Positions 23,007-37,560 of a stretch of DNA of 64,000 bases are shown here, piece after piece. The stretch covers positions 10,051,501 to 10,115,500 of the forward strand of contig CM043878.1 of assembly GCA_023846275.1 (NCBI GenBank). Direction: 5' to 3'. Within the stretch, counting starts at the first letter, position 1. Each line of letters begins with the position of its first letter. The position numbers and the translations under genes were made by a program. The notes under the pieces are model-generated. The model searched no databases. It saw nothing but the letters and a program-made list of their open reading frames with translations, and was not told the DNA's origin. This stretch comes from Vanilla planifolia. Its lineage: Eukaryota; Streptophyta; Magnoliopsida; Asparagales; Orchidaceae.

Positions 23007-24708
23007 CCACCTGTAATATCCTAAAAAAAAAAAAAAAAAAAAAAGAGACGCACGGGTGTCGGACGCGAGGCGATCCGCGTGTCGCCGCGTGCGCTCGTAC
23101 GCCCCGACCCCGAGAGGAATTAAAGGATTAGGGTTCTTCGTGCCGAACCATGCGAACGATTTTTCCCCCGCAGCAGTTTCCGTCCTGACGAAAATCGGAA
23201 GAAGGGAGAGTTCGGCGGCGGCGATTTCGGGTCCCGAGCTCAGCGAGGAGGAGAACCGGGTAAGTTCCGAGCCCTTTTCTCTTTCCCGAGCTTTTCTCTC
23301 TCTTCCCGAGCGGTCTCTCTCCTCGAACCGTAGAAGGGAAAGTATTTTTTTGATTTTTGGAATTCTTGCGGTGCAGCCCTTTCTCGTTTTCCGTGCCGAA
23401 AAAGGAGGGTTGCATGCGAGTGTCGGCTTGATCCGAGGGGAATTTCTGAACCGTGCAGCGGTCGGCGGCAGCCTCCGTGTTAAAAAGGGGGAAGAAATTG
23501 AAAAGAAGTGTTGAGAAGAAAAGGAAGGGGAAGAGGAAGAGGCTAAAGAATGGCAGGACCCTCAGGAACTCAGGTAGGTGAATTTATTTAAATAGTAATG
23601 TAAGTAGTGATTGTTATTTTATTATAAAAGCATTGCTTTGAAATATTATGACATTATATGAAAATGAAATGAGAATTTGCAATATGATACTATGGTATAG
23701 TAAAATGTAAAGCATGCCAAAGAAAATGTGTAGAGGTATCGATTATGCCTCTTAAAGGGTTAAATTTCCTAAAAAGAAAAGTAAAAAAAAAAAGAAAAGA
23801 ATTGACCCTAGATCGCATCCCAGTAGTCCCCAAACATATGAGCACCAGCACAGGATGCTGGGCATGATGAGATGGCATAGAGACCTCCCCCGCATTGCTA
23901 GTACTTTGTGCAGGGCTGAGTGCGGAGGGATATGATGAGATCGAGACATCTCGTATATGGCTAGCACTTTGTGCAGGGCTGAGATACGGAGATGGTCCGA
24001 CGTGATAGAGATCGAGACATCTCGTATATGGCTAGCACTTTGTGTAGGGCTGAGATACGGGGATGGTCCGACGTGATAGGCTTGGCCAGCCACGATATGC
24101 CTACGGGCAATGGTCTCTAGATGAGATAGATGCCATAGAGATGTGATATGATATGATAGGGATGGGGGATGTGGATCATGGGGAAAGTCTGGGACCCAGC
24201 AAGAAAAGAAAAAAAAAATGAATAAGAAAAAAAAAAAAAGAATTGAAAAGAAGAAGAAATGAATTGCATACTTTGCTTGATTCATTGCATGCTGATTTCA
24301 GATTTATCTTTGCCATATTTACATTTGAGATAAAACATGTTGTTGGATATTCATCATGTTATATCCTTGTAGCCATAGCATTCACCTACTGGGCTTTATA
24401 AGCTCATTTCTCCTACTTACATTACAGGACATGCCACTGATTCACAGAGAGAGGGTGCTTAGGATGGTATGGGACTTTGTACAAACGTATCTGTTATTTC
24501 GTTTTTTGTAATTTTTGTACAGGATTTCCCAAGTGACAGGTATGCATATATTGAAGTTGCTGTTGATTATAAAGGTAACAGTTTTATTTTGTTTGCGTCA
24601 CCCTCGCCTAGTTTTACAGTTGTGTCCTCAATTATATGCTGCTATGCTCTGATTAGCTGATTTTATCAGTAGATTATAGTGATAGTTTAGGCGGGGCGTG
24701 ACACCACC
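23007..24708 (+). mobile_element. Solo LTR of a Ty3/gypsy element with 5-bp target-site duplication
   Basis: The LTR spans 23012-24703 (1692 bp). It begins TGTAATATCC and ends GGCGGGGCGTGACA. It is flanked by identical CCACC at 23007-23011 and 24704-24708, so the unit is whole and its borders are certain. A poly-A run follows the 5' end, then a GC-rich block (23041-23520), then AT-richer DNA with short tandem repeats (23880-24085). No internal region or second LTR is present, as expected after LTR-LTR recombination removes the interior. It interrupts the old chromovirus fossil between its reverse transcriptase and integrase parts, so it is the younger insertion. The motif GCTAG-ACTTTGTGCAGGG is shared with the LTR at 35341-38052, which suggests a related lineage. 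Apparent open frames inside are not genes. Confidence 0.93.
23880..24085 (+). repeat. 63-71-bp tandem repeats inside the solo LTR
   Basis: GCTAG(C/T)ACTTTGTG(C/T)AGGGCTGAG recurs at 23897, 23960 and 24031. The second and third units share GAGACATCTCGTATATGG and GATGGTCCGACGTGATAG almost exactly. Repeats of this kind are common in the regulatory part of plant gypsy LTRs. Confidence 0.88.
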
Positions 24709-27700
24709 CTTGCCCCCCCCAAATATGTGAATGGCTTGTTGATTGGTAATCTTGGACTCAAGGAGATAGGGGATTCATATGCAACTCTCATGGGATTGCC
24801 TTAGTTGTCTTCTCAACTTATTTAGGGATAATAATTAATCTTAAAGCAAAAACAATAACACTTTTTAAGGGTTTGTAGATTTGCTTGAAAGAAGATTACA
24901 AGCATGTTTTAATTGATTGATCATTAGTATTACAAAGGATGGTGGAAGGCATTAATTGTCCCATAGGAGGTCCTTTCAACAATCAAACAAATAAAAAAGA
25001 TATGACAAAATAAAAAATATTTCATCTTTCACACATATAGAGAAGCCATGCTAATGCTCTTGCTCAACTGGCAAACTCAGATCAAAGTCACCATAAAATA
25101 TAACCAAACTAGTTTCAAAGACACATTAAAAATCTAATACTACTAGATAAAGTGCATATACTATACATAAGATTACATAGAAAATGTAAGTGAAGAGGTG
25201 CATTACTTTTGATTTCCATTGGTTTGATTTTCCTATATCAAAGCTATTTTTCACATCTTTTACAATAGTTTCAATGAAATTTAATATTTTTGAAAAAAAA
25301 ACATTTGATTGTGTATACTTCTAGGATTAAAATTCCTTCAAAGTCTCTCCCATAAGCATTACATGCAGACTCAAAGATCATAGAAAAACCGAGAATTCTT
25401 CAAATCGATGATTTACTTACTTTCCCTTAAATATTTTAAAAGTTCTAGTAGTAGTAGTTTCATTTGAACACTACACATTTCATGTCTATGAAAGAGACAA
25501 TAATAAAACTAAATGTTTTGACAAACTTTTACATAAAATGTTCCATCAAAACTTATCTATATCAAATATTGTTCTAATTTTGGGCCACCTCATAACAATG
25601 ATTCAATGTAGATGGGCTTGCAATTTTATTAGCAAAAACTTATGATACTAAGGAAACTACATTAGGTTAAAGAAAAGAACATTTTTAATTTTCACAAATA
25701 ACTAGTCCTTAAAAATTTCAAAGACCAAACAAAGATGTTTTAAAAGCTCTTCCTTAAACTAATTATAGATCAATTTATCACCAAAATGCACAATGAGAAA
25801 CTTTTTTAAAAGATGAAGAACCTGATTCATGATTCTATTGAAGATACTAATGGCAGTCAAGAACAAAAGACACAACTAGCCACTCAAAAAGTTCACATTT
25901 CAAGTTGTAAATGTAGTTTTCAATTCATTATCATGTTTAATCTAAATATGATGGCAACCATTAGATAAGTCAAACATATCATCCAAACTAGATATGATTC
26001 CAGTAACTGCTCATCCATAAATGCGCATCATCCATGAACCATCTTTCTTGGGGGTCAATGAGGTTGGTTCAATATCTTGACTTAGGAACTCTTTTCAAAA
26101 TGCATGATAATGGAATCAAGTCAATAATTTGCAAGAGACCTATCATATGAGGTAATGCATTAGGTGGATCAATGGAGCTACTTTTAAAAACTCATAATAA
26201 GTTTACAACCTCTGGTGAAATATATAGTATATCTTTGTTCCTAAAAATTGTTTAAACATTAAAGTTACTCTTGACTCACATCTTTCCTTCTTCAACCCCT
26301 TTAGGCTAATAAGTCATAAATTGGGTTATAGACTTAGATTTAGGCTCTTAATCCAACATTAGAATCTTAGAGTTTTGACTTAAAGCTATGGGAAACTTAG
26401 TTTTGAACACATGTGCTCTCATCTATAGTATAGATGGAATTCACCTCAAAAAGCAATGAGCAACTACGAAGAATGTGAGTAAAATACATGAGCAACATGT
26501 CAAGCAAAATTTGACTGAAGTAATTGCCCATCTAAATAGGAATTAGACAACACTTAGAGATACAGAAGGTAAATTTGTTAACCTACAATATCGAAAAAGT
26601 CTGAGGGAGGTTTTAGCTTTAACTTTGCATGAGTTTGCATTCTTCTAATAGTTTTCTTGAGAGGAATTAAGAGTAGATAAAATATTTTTAATCATATTAA
26701 CATATTTAGAATCATCCTGATAAACTAAGTATTCAACTTTATCAAACATGGGACCGTGATCCTTTGTTTCTTTTAAAGGATCCACAAATCCTAAATTTTC
26801 AAGCTCAAGATTCATAAATCTGTTATGACAATAATGTTATAAGTGACCCTTTTAGTTGCAAACAAAATGAATTGAGTAGTTAAACTTGAAAAAGTTACCT
26901 AAAACACACCATTATTATTCTTGATTTGGAAGTATTTTTTATTAAAAGTAAAAACATGAATGAAATTTGTTTGTATTATATGCTCTCATGCTATGAAAAT
27001 TTATTTACTTTCAAAGCATTATGATAGGTTTCTTTTAAGGTCTATAAGGAAGCAAAGATCCAAATCTTTCTTTGCTTTTTACCTTGATCCATTCATGAAA
27101 TGAGTTTGAACTATACCATGGAATCCTCGTGCAAGTCGCATTTTAGTATTTCTTCAAAATGATTCAAGTCTTTATTTAGGCTCTAAGCTACATTGTTAAC
27201 TCCTTGTAAGAGTATAAAAATAAATTTTCATTCAAGTTGTAATATTTCACTCTATTTGGTAATTTGGCTATCCCAAAAAATTCTAGGTTGTCTATAAGCT
27301 TTTCCATTATCACATACGAGCAAATGAACTTCATTTTGGTAAAAAAAATTCATTGATAATTAATCATTGTATACTTATCAAAGAAATTATCAAATATCAA
27401 ATAGCCAATCTATAAAGGCAATAACATATAATTTGCCATAAAACGTTGGGTCATTATCATAAACCTTTAATGCTAATTGATTTCAAACTGATTCACAATT
27501 CCTCGGGCTCATCTTAGTGATCAACTTGCCCAACCCATTTACCAAATCTACTTGACAAACATCATCCTTTTTATCCATCTAAAAACCCATTTTTAAACAA
27601 TAGAAAGTAACCTTTGTACAGCTGAGGCTCTTTTCATTCCTACATACTTTAACATCCTTACATACTCTTTGATAAGGTCTTACCGTTCTCTCATCTACAA

Positions 27701-28400
27701 GCTCAACCTTCAAAGTTTGGCAAAGCCGTATATTCTTTTGGCCTTAGCCAAAATACTGTAATAAAAACAAGACCCTCATTTTCTAATTTAATGGGATAAA
27801 AAAACTCCCCTTCCTATAATTTGTGGTCGTGGATTTTGTCTTGTAAAAGACCTTATGCATTGCCAGTTGTTGTCTTGTGAGTTTTTTCCCTTCTTTCTAT
27901 CGCTCTTTCATAATTGGTAGATCTTACATAGAATATTTTACACATGCACGTAAGATTTATGCCTGTACAAGAGTTGACAACCATCTTTAGAATCAAAAGA
28001 GAACACACAAATCACTATAATAATGACAGCATAAATAAGCATAATGGAAAAGTTAGGGAATAACTTTCATCGTAGGAACCTCCAATGCACAAAGTCCACA
28101 ATTATATGGACAATTTGATATGTTTTGGTTCACGAATTAAAAGCCAATTCTAGGTCCAAGTAATGAGAGGTATGTAGCTAAAAGAGGGAGGATTGATCTA
28201 TAGACAACAATGCAGCCAATTGCAATATGGCAAGTATATGCAAAGACAATTTCAAAGAAGTTGACTTTAAAAAAAAATTGGAAAATTGCCTTTGCTTACC
28301 TAGGTCTAGAATCTGAACGAGGAAGAGATAGTAGAGATCGTCATTTGACAGGTTTGAGTTACCTGCAACTTGGAGACGAAGATGACAACAAGAGGCTCTA

Positions 28401-31400
28401 ATCATCGATGGCAATGAAATGATTCATTCGTGGGAGACAATGGATGGATAGTTTAGACAGGGTTCCACCAAGGCAACTTGAGACATTTTAGTAATGTTGG
28501 ATGATTTGACACATCGAGAATTAGCTTTCCCCTGGTAAGGCAATAGGGCAACAAGGCGATGGGGTTTGGTGGGGAGGAATTTTGGTGTATTTAAATGAGT
28601 AGATGTTGATAAATAAGCGGATAGCCAATGGGTGGGCTTGCCAAACCTAATTTTATTTTGGGCATAAACAACAATATTAAATCTTATTGTACTAGAAATT
28701 TAAGCTCATCTATTGTTTAGGTTTAATTTGGAAAAACAATATGTATAAGTTCAAATTCATAAGCACAATTTTAAGTTAATTCTAAAATTGTTTTTAAATG
28801 ATTATATTAATTAATTTAATTTATTAAATAATAATGATTGTATTTAATTCATTTAATTTATCAAAGATTATATTTATTCATTTCATTTTAAGTAATAACT
28901 AATACTAATTTCTTATATTACCTTTTGCCTTCTCCAACCTCTATGTTGCATGCAAGTTATTGCATACTTGTTCACCTTGAATGTGAAAGTTAAGCAAGCA
29001 CAAACGCTTCAATATAAGGAAAATGGTTACCTTGCTATGTTGTGCGCTCCTCAAACCTATTCTTATTCTAATGACTTGCCAACAATAATGTTGTTCCAAA
29101 GCTCTCTTAAGAAAATTTTCAACTAATATTTAAATGGACATAAAGCATGGATTTGAGTGCAAGCTTTATATGTCAATTTTACATTAAAAATCCCTTTTAA
29201 TCAACCTTGAAATTTATTAAAAAATCATTTTTATTTTCAAACGTAATGGTTAACAATCAAATTTGTAGGTCAACTCTCCTCAATTAACATGATTTTGATC
29301 AACACATATTTTAGGAAGATGTAGAACTTATGGCTGGTCCACCAAATCGATGGGCCAATTCTTGTCAGAGAATCGACTAAAATAAGAAATGAAATCATCA
29401 CATTAGATCTAATCCCTAAGTTTTTAAATTTTAGCAGTAAAATCTTATCATACTGATTACCAGTATAACGAATTGATCTTTCTTATGTTGACTTATTGTT
29501 TCCCTTTAATAGTCTAATTTTGGCCAAAATAGTTTTCGTCCATAAAAAATATATTAAAATCTAAAAATCATACTTTAATGTGTATAAGTCGAAAATCATT
29601 ATCTCCTTTTTTTAATGTGAGACTATTCATCATTGTACCTCTTTACATAAAAGCTTATCAAGAACCAATCTGTATCTGATAATTTTACATCTGAGACATC
29701 ATCTGTCGATTACTTTTTACTATATTCTATCCTGAGTATCACAAGCTTACAAGCTTTCACTTGGTTCATTTTGGAACCACTCTATACAGTAGGAGATATC
29801 GCTTTAATACCATAATATAAGGACCTATCCTTACTATTTTAAAATATTGTTTCACTTTGGCCATTCCAACAAACTATATTATGTCATCAAAAAGTTTCTC
29901 GACATCTTAAGACCATGATATCACATATAAAACTTAAAATCATTCCTTGGTTTTTTGATGTGAGACTATTCATCAATGTACCCCCCCACTTTAAAGTCGA
30001 TCAAAAGTTGTTCATTGTCTGATGATTCTACCTTTAAGACATCACTTGTCGATCACTCTTAATCTTATTCGATTATAAGTCTTACAATTAAGATAGTTAT
30101 ATATTAGAAAATAATTTGCTGCCAAATTTTCAAACTTTTTTAAAGTAAAGAAAGCTACCAAACCATACAAAAATAGACTCGTTCTAGTCCCTTAAGACAC
30201 CTTTATCGAATTGAAGAATCCTTGTTCTTCTACTCTATATAGCCCTTTTACTTCATTCTATTCTTCTAAATCATGCTTTCCTGTTCTTAAAGGAATCAAA
30301 TTTCTCTTATTGGCTTAAGAAAGACGTTCCTTGAGTTAAAGCAAGGGCCTTGATTCTAATTTTCAAATGATTCATCTTCCTCCATTCTTAATATATTTTT
30401 GATTAACTCATTCCATGTTAAATTTATGCCTTTCTTCAAAAATATTTCTACTATTTGACAGCATTGATTTCATTGGTTTAAATTTCTTAATTGTTTATCT
30501 CAAGAGTTAGAACTATTTTTTTCAAACAACATAGACTAAGTTACAAATATAAGAACTAGTTGTAAAATTTTTGTGAGCTTTTTGAATATACCTCCTTATT
30601 TTTCATTGTCTAAATACTAGTTTTGTTATTAAGAGATTGTTAAACTCTTAGCAAAAAGTGAATTGGTTGACTAGAGTTTTGACTCAATGCAAATAATCTA
30701 GGTTACTTTTTGTATAAAGTTACTGTATGAATTTGAAGCCCTTAATCCCTCAAGTACAAAAGGCTTGAATCGCTTCATATAAGTGGCATGAGCTTGATCG
30801 CATTTGAATTAGCTTAACTTAGTGGAATACCCAAAGGATTATCTTCATCCACTTGAAGCACTATCTTCGTTATAATTGATTTTTGACTAATTTCACTATT
30901 AATCTTTCTAGCTGACTATAAGCATTACTTCAATATTTAATTCTCACTTTCCACCATGAAGGAATACTAGGTTCCAATAACCCAAACCAAGCTTCTTCAT
31001 TTACAATCCGACAAATGAGGATTATGAAGAAGTTTTGATTTTCCTCTTTGCAAATAATAAAGTATTTGATTACTTTGTCATAGGAGATCATATTATAAAA
31101 TACCTCCACACTATAACTACGTGTGCAAGATCTATGATGTCTTTAAATTCACTTGTTTGAAAACCCTTGTTCATTTTCATTACTTTTATTATGAAAACTT
31201 TGTTTATCAATTCTATAATGTGTTGCGATGATGTCCACTACATACATCATTGAAATCATACCTTGATGTCCAACTGATTAAAGTTACAATTCAGGATCTT
31301 AAGATTAATTGCTATTAGTCTTGTCAGTCTTGAGATCTTTAATAGTACAATTAACCCACTTTTTATTACTCTTTTGTTAATGCTATAGTTGGATTAGTTG

Positions 31401-32089
31401 TCAAGGAAATGAATAATGTTACACTAAATACCTGAATTTTAATGCCAATCCTATGCAATATATACTTAGGTAAGTACTTATTAAAAAAAACTTTAGATAA
31501 AAATCATATCACATCACCACCATCTTTAGCAATTTATTCTATTTAGTTAAAACAAACTTTTAATGTCAACCCGACATCATTTGCAATATTCATAATCTTG
31601 CGTTGCCTACCTATGAGCTAGAATCTAAGAGAGAGAAACAAAGCCCAAGTAAAAGCTTATTACTTGTTAGTTGGATAAGAAGAAACTTGAAGTTGGGTTT
31701 CATGGTGTATTGAACATCACCATGGCACCATCTACTCAAAGTGGTTTCACCATGCTTGGAAAGCCACTTTGAGCTCTGGATTCTTCCTATCCAAAACATT
31801 TATATTTAAAATTTTTTTAGTATATCCAAATTCATATTTAAATTCAACTTACAACTTATCAATGAGACAAATGGTCCCATGAGTAATTCACAGTTTGATG
31901 CACCCTTGAAATTAGTTGATTTGATAATGAAATTGAATTGTAGTGAAAATGTGTGGTCTTTTTGAGATAAATGATAAAGATAATTGGATCATGAGATTGG
32001 ACCTTATGTTAATCGAATAGTTCATTCTTATAATTAAACAATACCTTGGATTTTGGGCTAGTAACACAATAGGCTTGCTAGATTTGCAA
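28401..32089. other. AT-rich intergenic region, no gene recognised
   Basis: 28405-28660 is less AT-rich and could be LTR remains of the neighbouring fossil. From there to 32089 the sequence is AT-rich, with no coding segment, RNA gene or clear repeat that I could identify. It is most likely eroded transposon. Confidence 0.4.
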
Positions 32090-35000
32090 TCTCTTTTGAT
32101 GGGTGAAGCACATTGCTCCACATAGGCAGGAAATGATGATAGGACTAAACCACTTCCCATATACTAAACATCCAAATTATATAATCATAATAACAAATCA
32201 AAAAAATCAAAATGTTATTTCTCAAAAATTCTCGTGTAAATATCCAATCTTATCTTATACACCCTTCCAACATTTAGTCCAATTCTTTTAAATTTGATAT
32301 ATTCAATTCTCTTCTATTATTTTCTTCATCAATAACATTTCTATCATAACAATCCATCACCAACATTCATTCATTTATTTTGTCTTTTCTTATACTCTAT
32401 CCATAAACTATTCTTTATAATCTTAGTAGCAATGCTTTATTTCTAATCATTTTATCCCACATTATCATTATTACTCTAATCAACCATAACATTCTCATAT
32501 GATATCATCATTTCTCGAATATCTAACATCTCATCATCTCGTACCTATTTTTATTTTTCAATATCTTTTGTCTTTCAATATCAATTAATCATATTTACAC
32601 ATTTTATTACATATCCATCTATTTATAATTTTCATTTTTCTAATCTTTCTATTATATTATATTTTTATATTTATTTTCAAAATCATAAATCATCTAATCA
32701 TCATTTATTATTCAACCCATCAATCACTTTTCTTGCTTCATAATTCATTTATCTTGTACAAAATTCTTCACTCATCTATATCACATCTTATTACTCATTT
32801 ATTATTATATATCATACTTTCATTTTATCACATAACCAACTTCTATTTTAATTCAATCATTTTATATTCATTCCACATATATCATCATTTATCAATCTCA
32901 ACTTTCTCATTATCTCCCATTCATCTACTTCTTCACTTCTATCTTAGTTCTCATTCATCTCTATAAGTTCATCATACATCCTAATCCTATATAATTTTAA
33001 TTATTATCACTCTTATTCTTCATTTTCTTTCTCTAGATTTATATAAATTTTGGTCAATTTCTCTACTAAATAGGTTCACTTTTAGTAGTAAAAAAAACAT
33101 ACTATTTGGTCAATTAATCAAACAAAATCATAACCAATTAATGATTTAGACAATCCAATAATAAAGTCCATAATAATTTCTTTCTACTTCTATTTTAGAA
33201 TAGATAATGGTTGTAACAATCTATTTGATGTTTGTTGAACTCCCATAACCAACTTGCGTATCAAACATCTAACTTATTTTGATACATCTTTATTCATAGT
33301 GGTCTACTAATACCTTTGCTTTAACTCTCACCACCTCTTGTTTCCATCAAGGTGAATGGAATATTTTGACTTATATGCTTCTCTCAATAGTAGTTATATT
33401 AATAATTAATATTTAAAAATACATAATCTCTTTTAAAATCTTAATACCTCAACCCTTTTTCACAAATTAGAAGTGGATCTTGTTGAACCCTCCTAGAAAT
33501 CAACCAATCTAGCCTTACTAGTAGTTGAGATGATAGATCAATATTTCTTTGAATCTCAACTTGTCACGACAATTTATTCATTTTAATAATTAATTTCTTT
33601 TCATCCTCTTGAGCCAAAATCATATTAATATTGGCATTTCCACCCAAAGCATAGACTAATACATTTGTTTTTCTTAGATCATAAATGATTTTCACATCAT
33701 AATTTTTGAGAAATGCTAGCCCACTTTTTTGCCTTAGATATAATTTTTTTTAGGTAAAAGTATATTTAAAACTTTAAAGATAAATAAATATTTCATATTT
33801 AACCTTATACAAATCATGCCTCCAAATATTTAAGACGAAAACAATTGTTGTCAATTCTATATCACAAATTAAAAACCTTTTTTGTGGAGTTTCAAGTGAA
33901 GAGAAGCATATGTAATGACCTTCCCAAATCACATTTGTACATAATCCAATCATTCGAATAATGTATTACATCTTTCTATACCCTCTAACAAAGCTAAGAC
34001 TAAACTTAAAATCAATTTATCTTTTAATATTTAAAAAATATGTTCACATATAAAATTTCATTCAAACTTTACTACATTTTAAACTAATCTAGTTAACGAA
34101 TAAGCAAAAAGAAAATACACTTTCACAAATTTCCTATAAGATCTTGTCATTTCCAAAAACTTTTGAATCTTTAATTTTGATGCGAGTTGGCCAATTCATT
34201 ATAACTAAGATCATTCAAAGATTTACTAATATCTCCTCTAACCACATGTCCCAAAAATACAACATGAGACAAATAAAATTCATTGTTTTTAAACAAATGT
34301 TGTACACAAGAAATATTCTATTAGAATTTGCAATGGTCCATGTAAATAACTAATATGCTCTTCTAAATTCTTTTATTTAAATATTCCTCAAAAACTCTAT
34401 TCGTCATATTCAAAAAAACTACTAATACATTAGTTAAACCAAAACACAATGCCAAAACTTGAATGACCATATCTGGTCTCAAAAGCTATCTTTAGTATAT
34501 TTTTTTAATACTCAATTGATGTCATTATCTCAAATCTACTATGACAATACAACCATAACTTATAATTGATCAAATAAATAATTTGTTTAATAGGGGATAT
34601 CTAATCTTGATTATAATTTTGTTGATCTCCTTGTAATCTATGCACATCTTCAAACTTTCATCATTTCACTTAATAAAACAGATCAATGCTCCCCAGGATG
34701 AGATACTCGATCTAATAAAATTTTGCTTTTGGTAATTCTTATATCTGAATCTTTACCTCTTGCAATTTAGCTAAAGCCATACAATAAGGCATTCTACAAA
34801 CAGGCTTAACTCTTGAAACTAAATCAAATTCAAACTTTATCTCTTACTCATATTATAACTTTGACAATTCTTTTGCACATGCATTTAGATACTCGCATAA
34901 ACCACAACTATTTCTTCTATGATATAGGAAAATTTCTTATCTATGTCTATCATAAAAATCAAATATCCCACTCACCCATTATTTAAAAATGTATGCATAA

Positions 35001-36278
35001 TTTCACTATTGAGATAATCAAGCTTCCCCTTACCTTCAATAAACCAGATTTGCCTCATTGATCATTTTTTTATCTCCATTTTCTTTTTCCAACAATTTAT
35101 AGATATTTGACACTCAAATATCAATTCATACCCATCATGACCTTGTACATTCTTGTTTAGTACTATCTTCTTGAATTCCACAATATGTCACATATGTACA
35201 CATATGACATTTAAATAAGTTAACTTCACAAGGGTTAATCATGTTCAAACAATTCTATAAACAACTTACATATTTCTATATAAATATCAGTATACATGAA
35301 TATAGGTCCTAATGGCCTTATTCATTCTCTAATAATATCTTATCATGCCCCCACTGAAACCTACAACCCTTAACTTGAAATAAAAGATAATCATATATTA
35401 ATCATAATGAAAAACATGTTCCATCCAAGCGAAGAGCAAAGATAAAGCTAAAACACTTTTCACATACTAATAATTCAAATCATATATCTATAATAACAAA
35501 TAAAGAATATCAAAAAGTTATCTTTCAAAATCCAAACATATAAAACATTCTCTTAAATATCCATTTTTCTTCTATATATAATACATTTGCAATATCCACA
35601 ATATTTATCAAAAATAACCAACTCATATAGATAACTAAACTATAAAATACATAACTATCTTATATAAAAATTTTCAAATAATCCAACATAATAATACATG
35701 CAACATATAACAATATATCACAACTCATCACAATCTCACCAACCAATACTACTTATAGAATAACATCACCTCTTATCTTACCATAATCCCCAACTCAATA
35801 TGATATGGTGACATAACCTATGATGTAAGCAAGGAATAAGCCTTAAAAAAGCTTTGCAACTAAACTGCTAAGTAACAGATGATAAATAATGAGAACCAAT
35901 GCTAACCACGCATAAACAAAATTCCTATTATTATATTTATTCATTCCCTTTTTCTCAATGATATCAAAATAATATTTGAATAAACAAATAATTCATGATA
36001 ATAATAAATAAAAAGAACCGCATTCAATCCATGCATAATAATAGTTATACACTCATCTCATTTATTTTTTTTTCAAATTCAATTTCCATTTCTTTTCTTC
36101 TTTAATTTATTTTTTCCTTTATTTTTATTTCTCATTTAATTCTTTTTCTTAGTAAAGATAATCTTTTTCAATGATTATTATCCTTGCTCTATAACATATT
36201 TCATTTTATTATATACATTCATATATCTCTACTAAAAAAAACATATACTAATCATTCATAAACCTCTACCTATAAATA

Positions 36279-36281
<3 letters not shown>

Positions 36282-36353
<72 letters not shown>
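36282..36353. repeat. (TA)36 microsatellite
   Basis: An uninterrupted TA dinucleotide run of about 72 bp lies inside the LTR at 35341-38052. It is likely highly variable in length between individuals. Confidence 0.97.
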
Positions 36354-36356
<3 letters not shown>

Positions 36357-37537
36357 AATACACACACACTTTGTCCAAAAACCTCAATATCAATCATAAT
36401 AACATGATATCATATCTAGTACAATTACAAAAACTATATTTATCATGACCTACACAAAATGCTAGTGCCAATATCATACTTTATCAAATTAGACACTATG
36501 CCATATCATGTCTCACGATAACCTGCATAAAGTACTAACACCAAATCATCCAATGGAATTGTGCCCATATGTAAGCCGTGAAATAATGTTATAAGAAAAC
36601 CCACATCTCATCATTGAATATCATGTCATATTTTCATGCTAAAACCAATGCCGACATGCAATCTTTTTAGGTCTATTAGGTCATAACATCATACCGCAAG
36701 TTATATTACCGAAGTATATTTTATTATATATCTTGCTTTGGTTATCATATTTATCCCATTTATATACAACTATAAAATATAAAAAATATCACATCGATCA
36801 ACTATCATAACATGTTAATTAGACTTAAGCCATATCATATATCATATAACAAAATGTTAAATGTATCAAATAGCGACAATGAGTTACCCAAACCCATGCT
36901 ATCTCAAAAATCATATTCTAAGACATCATATGTATACATATAAATATCAAATAAGTGTAACATAACAACTAGCCCATGTTGATAATAAAATCAAATTATC
37001 AAAATACATATGATATATGAAATATATCCTAATATATCAAATAACCTTAGCACGTCGATCAAATTCACACTAACATCGTATTAAAGTATGTGATATGAAT
37101 AATATAATAATAACACATTTACATCACAAATATTAAATCTATCTACCTAGACTATATGATGATGTTCCTACTCCTCCCTAGACTTTTCTTTTTGGTCACA
37201 TGCATTCAGAAATCATAGATTCTTATCAATTCTACATTAATTTATTTAACAATTCCAACATTTCTTTGTCAACATAAAACACATTTTGAATTTCTAGTTA
37301 TGCAAGATTTTATAGTTTAACATGAATTACGAATAATGCAAGCTTAAAAGAAAAAGCTAACCCTCTCTCATGCATGCTTAAACTCATTAAATTCTATATA
37401 CCTCAATTCTTACAAATTCGATAAACAAATTTAAATTCAACATCAAAAGAACAATATACAAACAACATTTGACTGGAATTCTCGTATCTCCAACAATTTT
37501 CTTACTGATTTCCCGGTTTTTCCTAATGCATTTCTCA

Positions 37538-37560
37538 CCCCCCCCCCCCCCACCCCCCCT
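37538..37560. repeat. Poly-C run followed by CT-rich tract
   Basis: A run of about 14 C, an A, then six more C, leading into CTCTCTC. It lies in the GC-rich half of the LTR. The exact length may be a sequencing artefact. Confidence 0.9.

Larger units (their letters stand above)
21290..28400 (-). mobile_element. Old Ty3/gypsy chromovirus fossil interrupted by a solo LTR
   Basis: On the minus strand, right to left, short segments match a gypsy polyprotein in the right order. A gag-like segment lies near 27250-27480, and a CCHC zinc-knuckle-like segment near 26800-26870. Reverse transcriptase covers about 25620-26090, with a PKKDGSW-type motif and the catalytic-loop region. The integrase zinc and core segments cover about 21960-22330, and a chromodomain-like end lies near 21290-21420. 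The copy is very old, with many breaks. A younger solo LTR sits inside it at 23012-24703. At the right end, 28389-28400 resembles a primer-binding site on the minus strand, and a minus-strand TATA-like run lies near 28595-28605, which may mark the remains of the 5' LTR. No terminal repeat pair was confirmed. Confidence 0.75.

Noticed and set aside
23056-23514. A 152-codon open frame in a GC-rich block that could look like a gene
   Set aside because: It lies wholly inside the solo LTR (23012-24703), has no family resemblance, and GC-rich LTR ends often stay open by chance.
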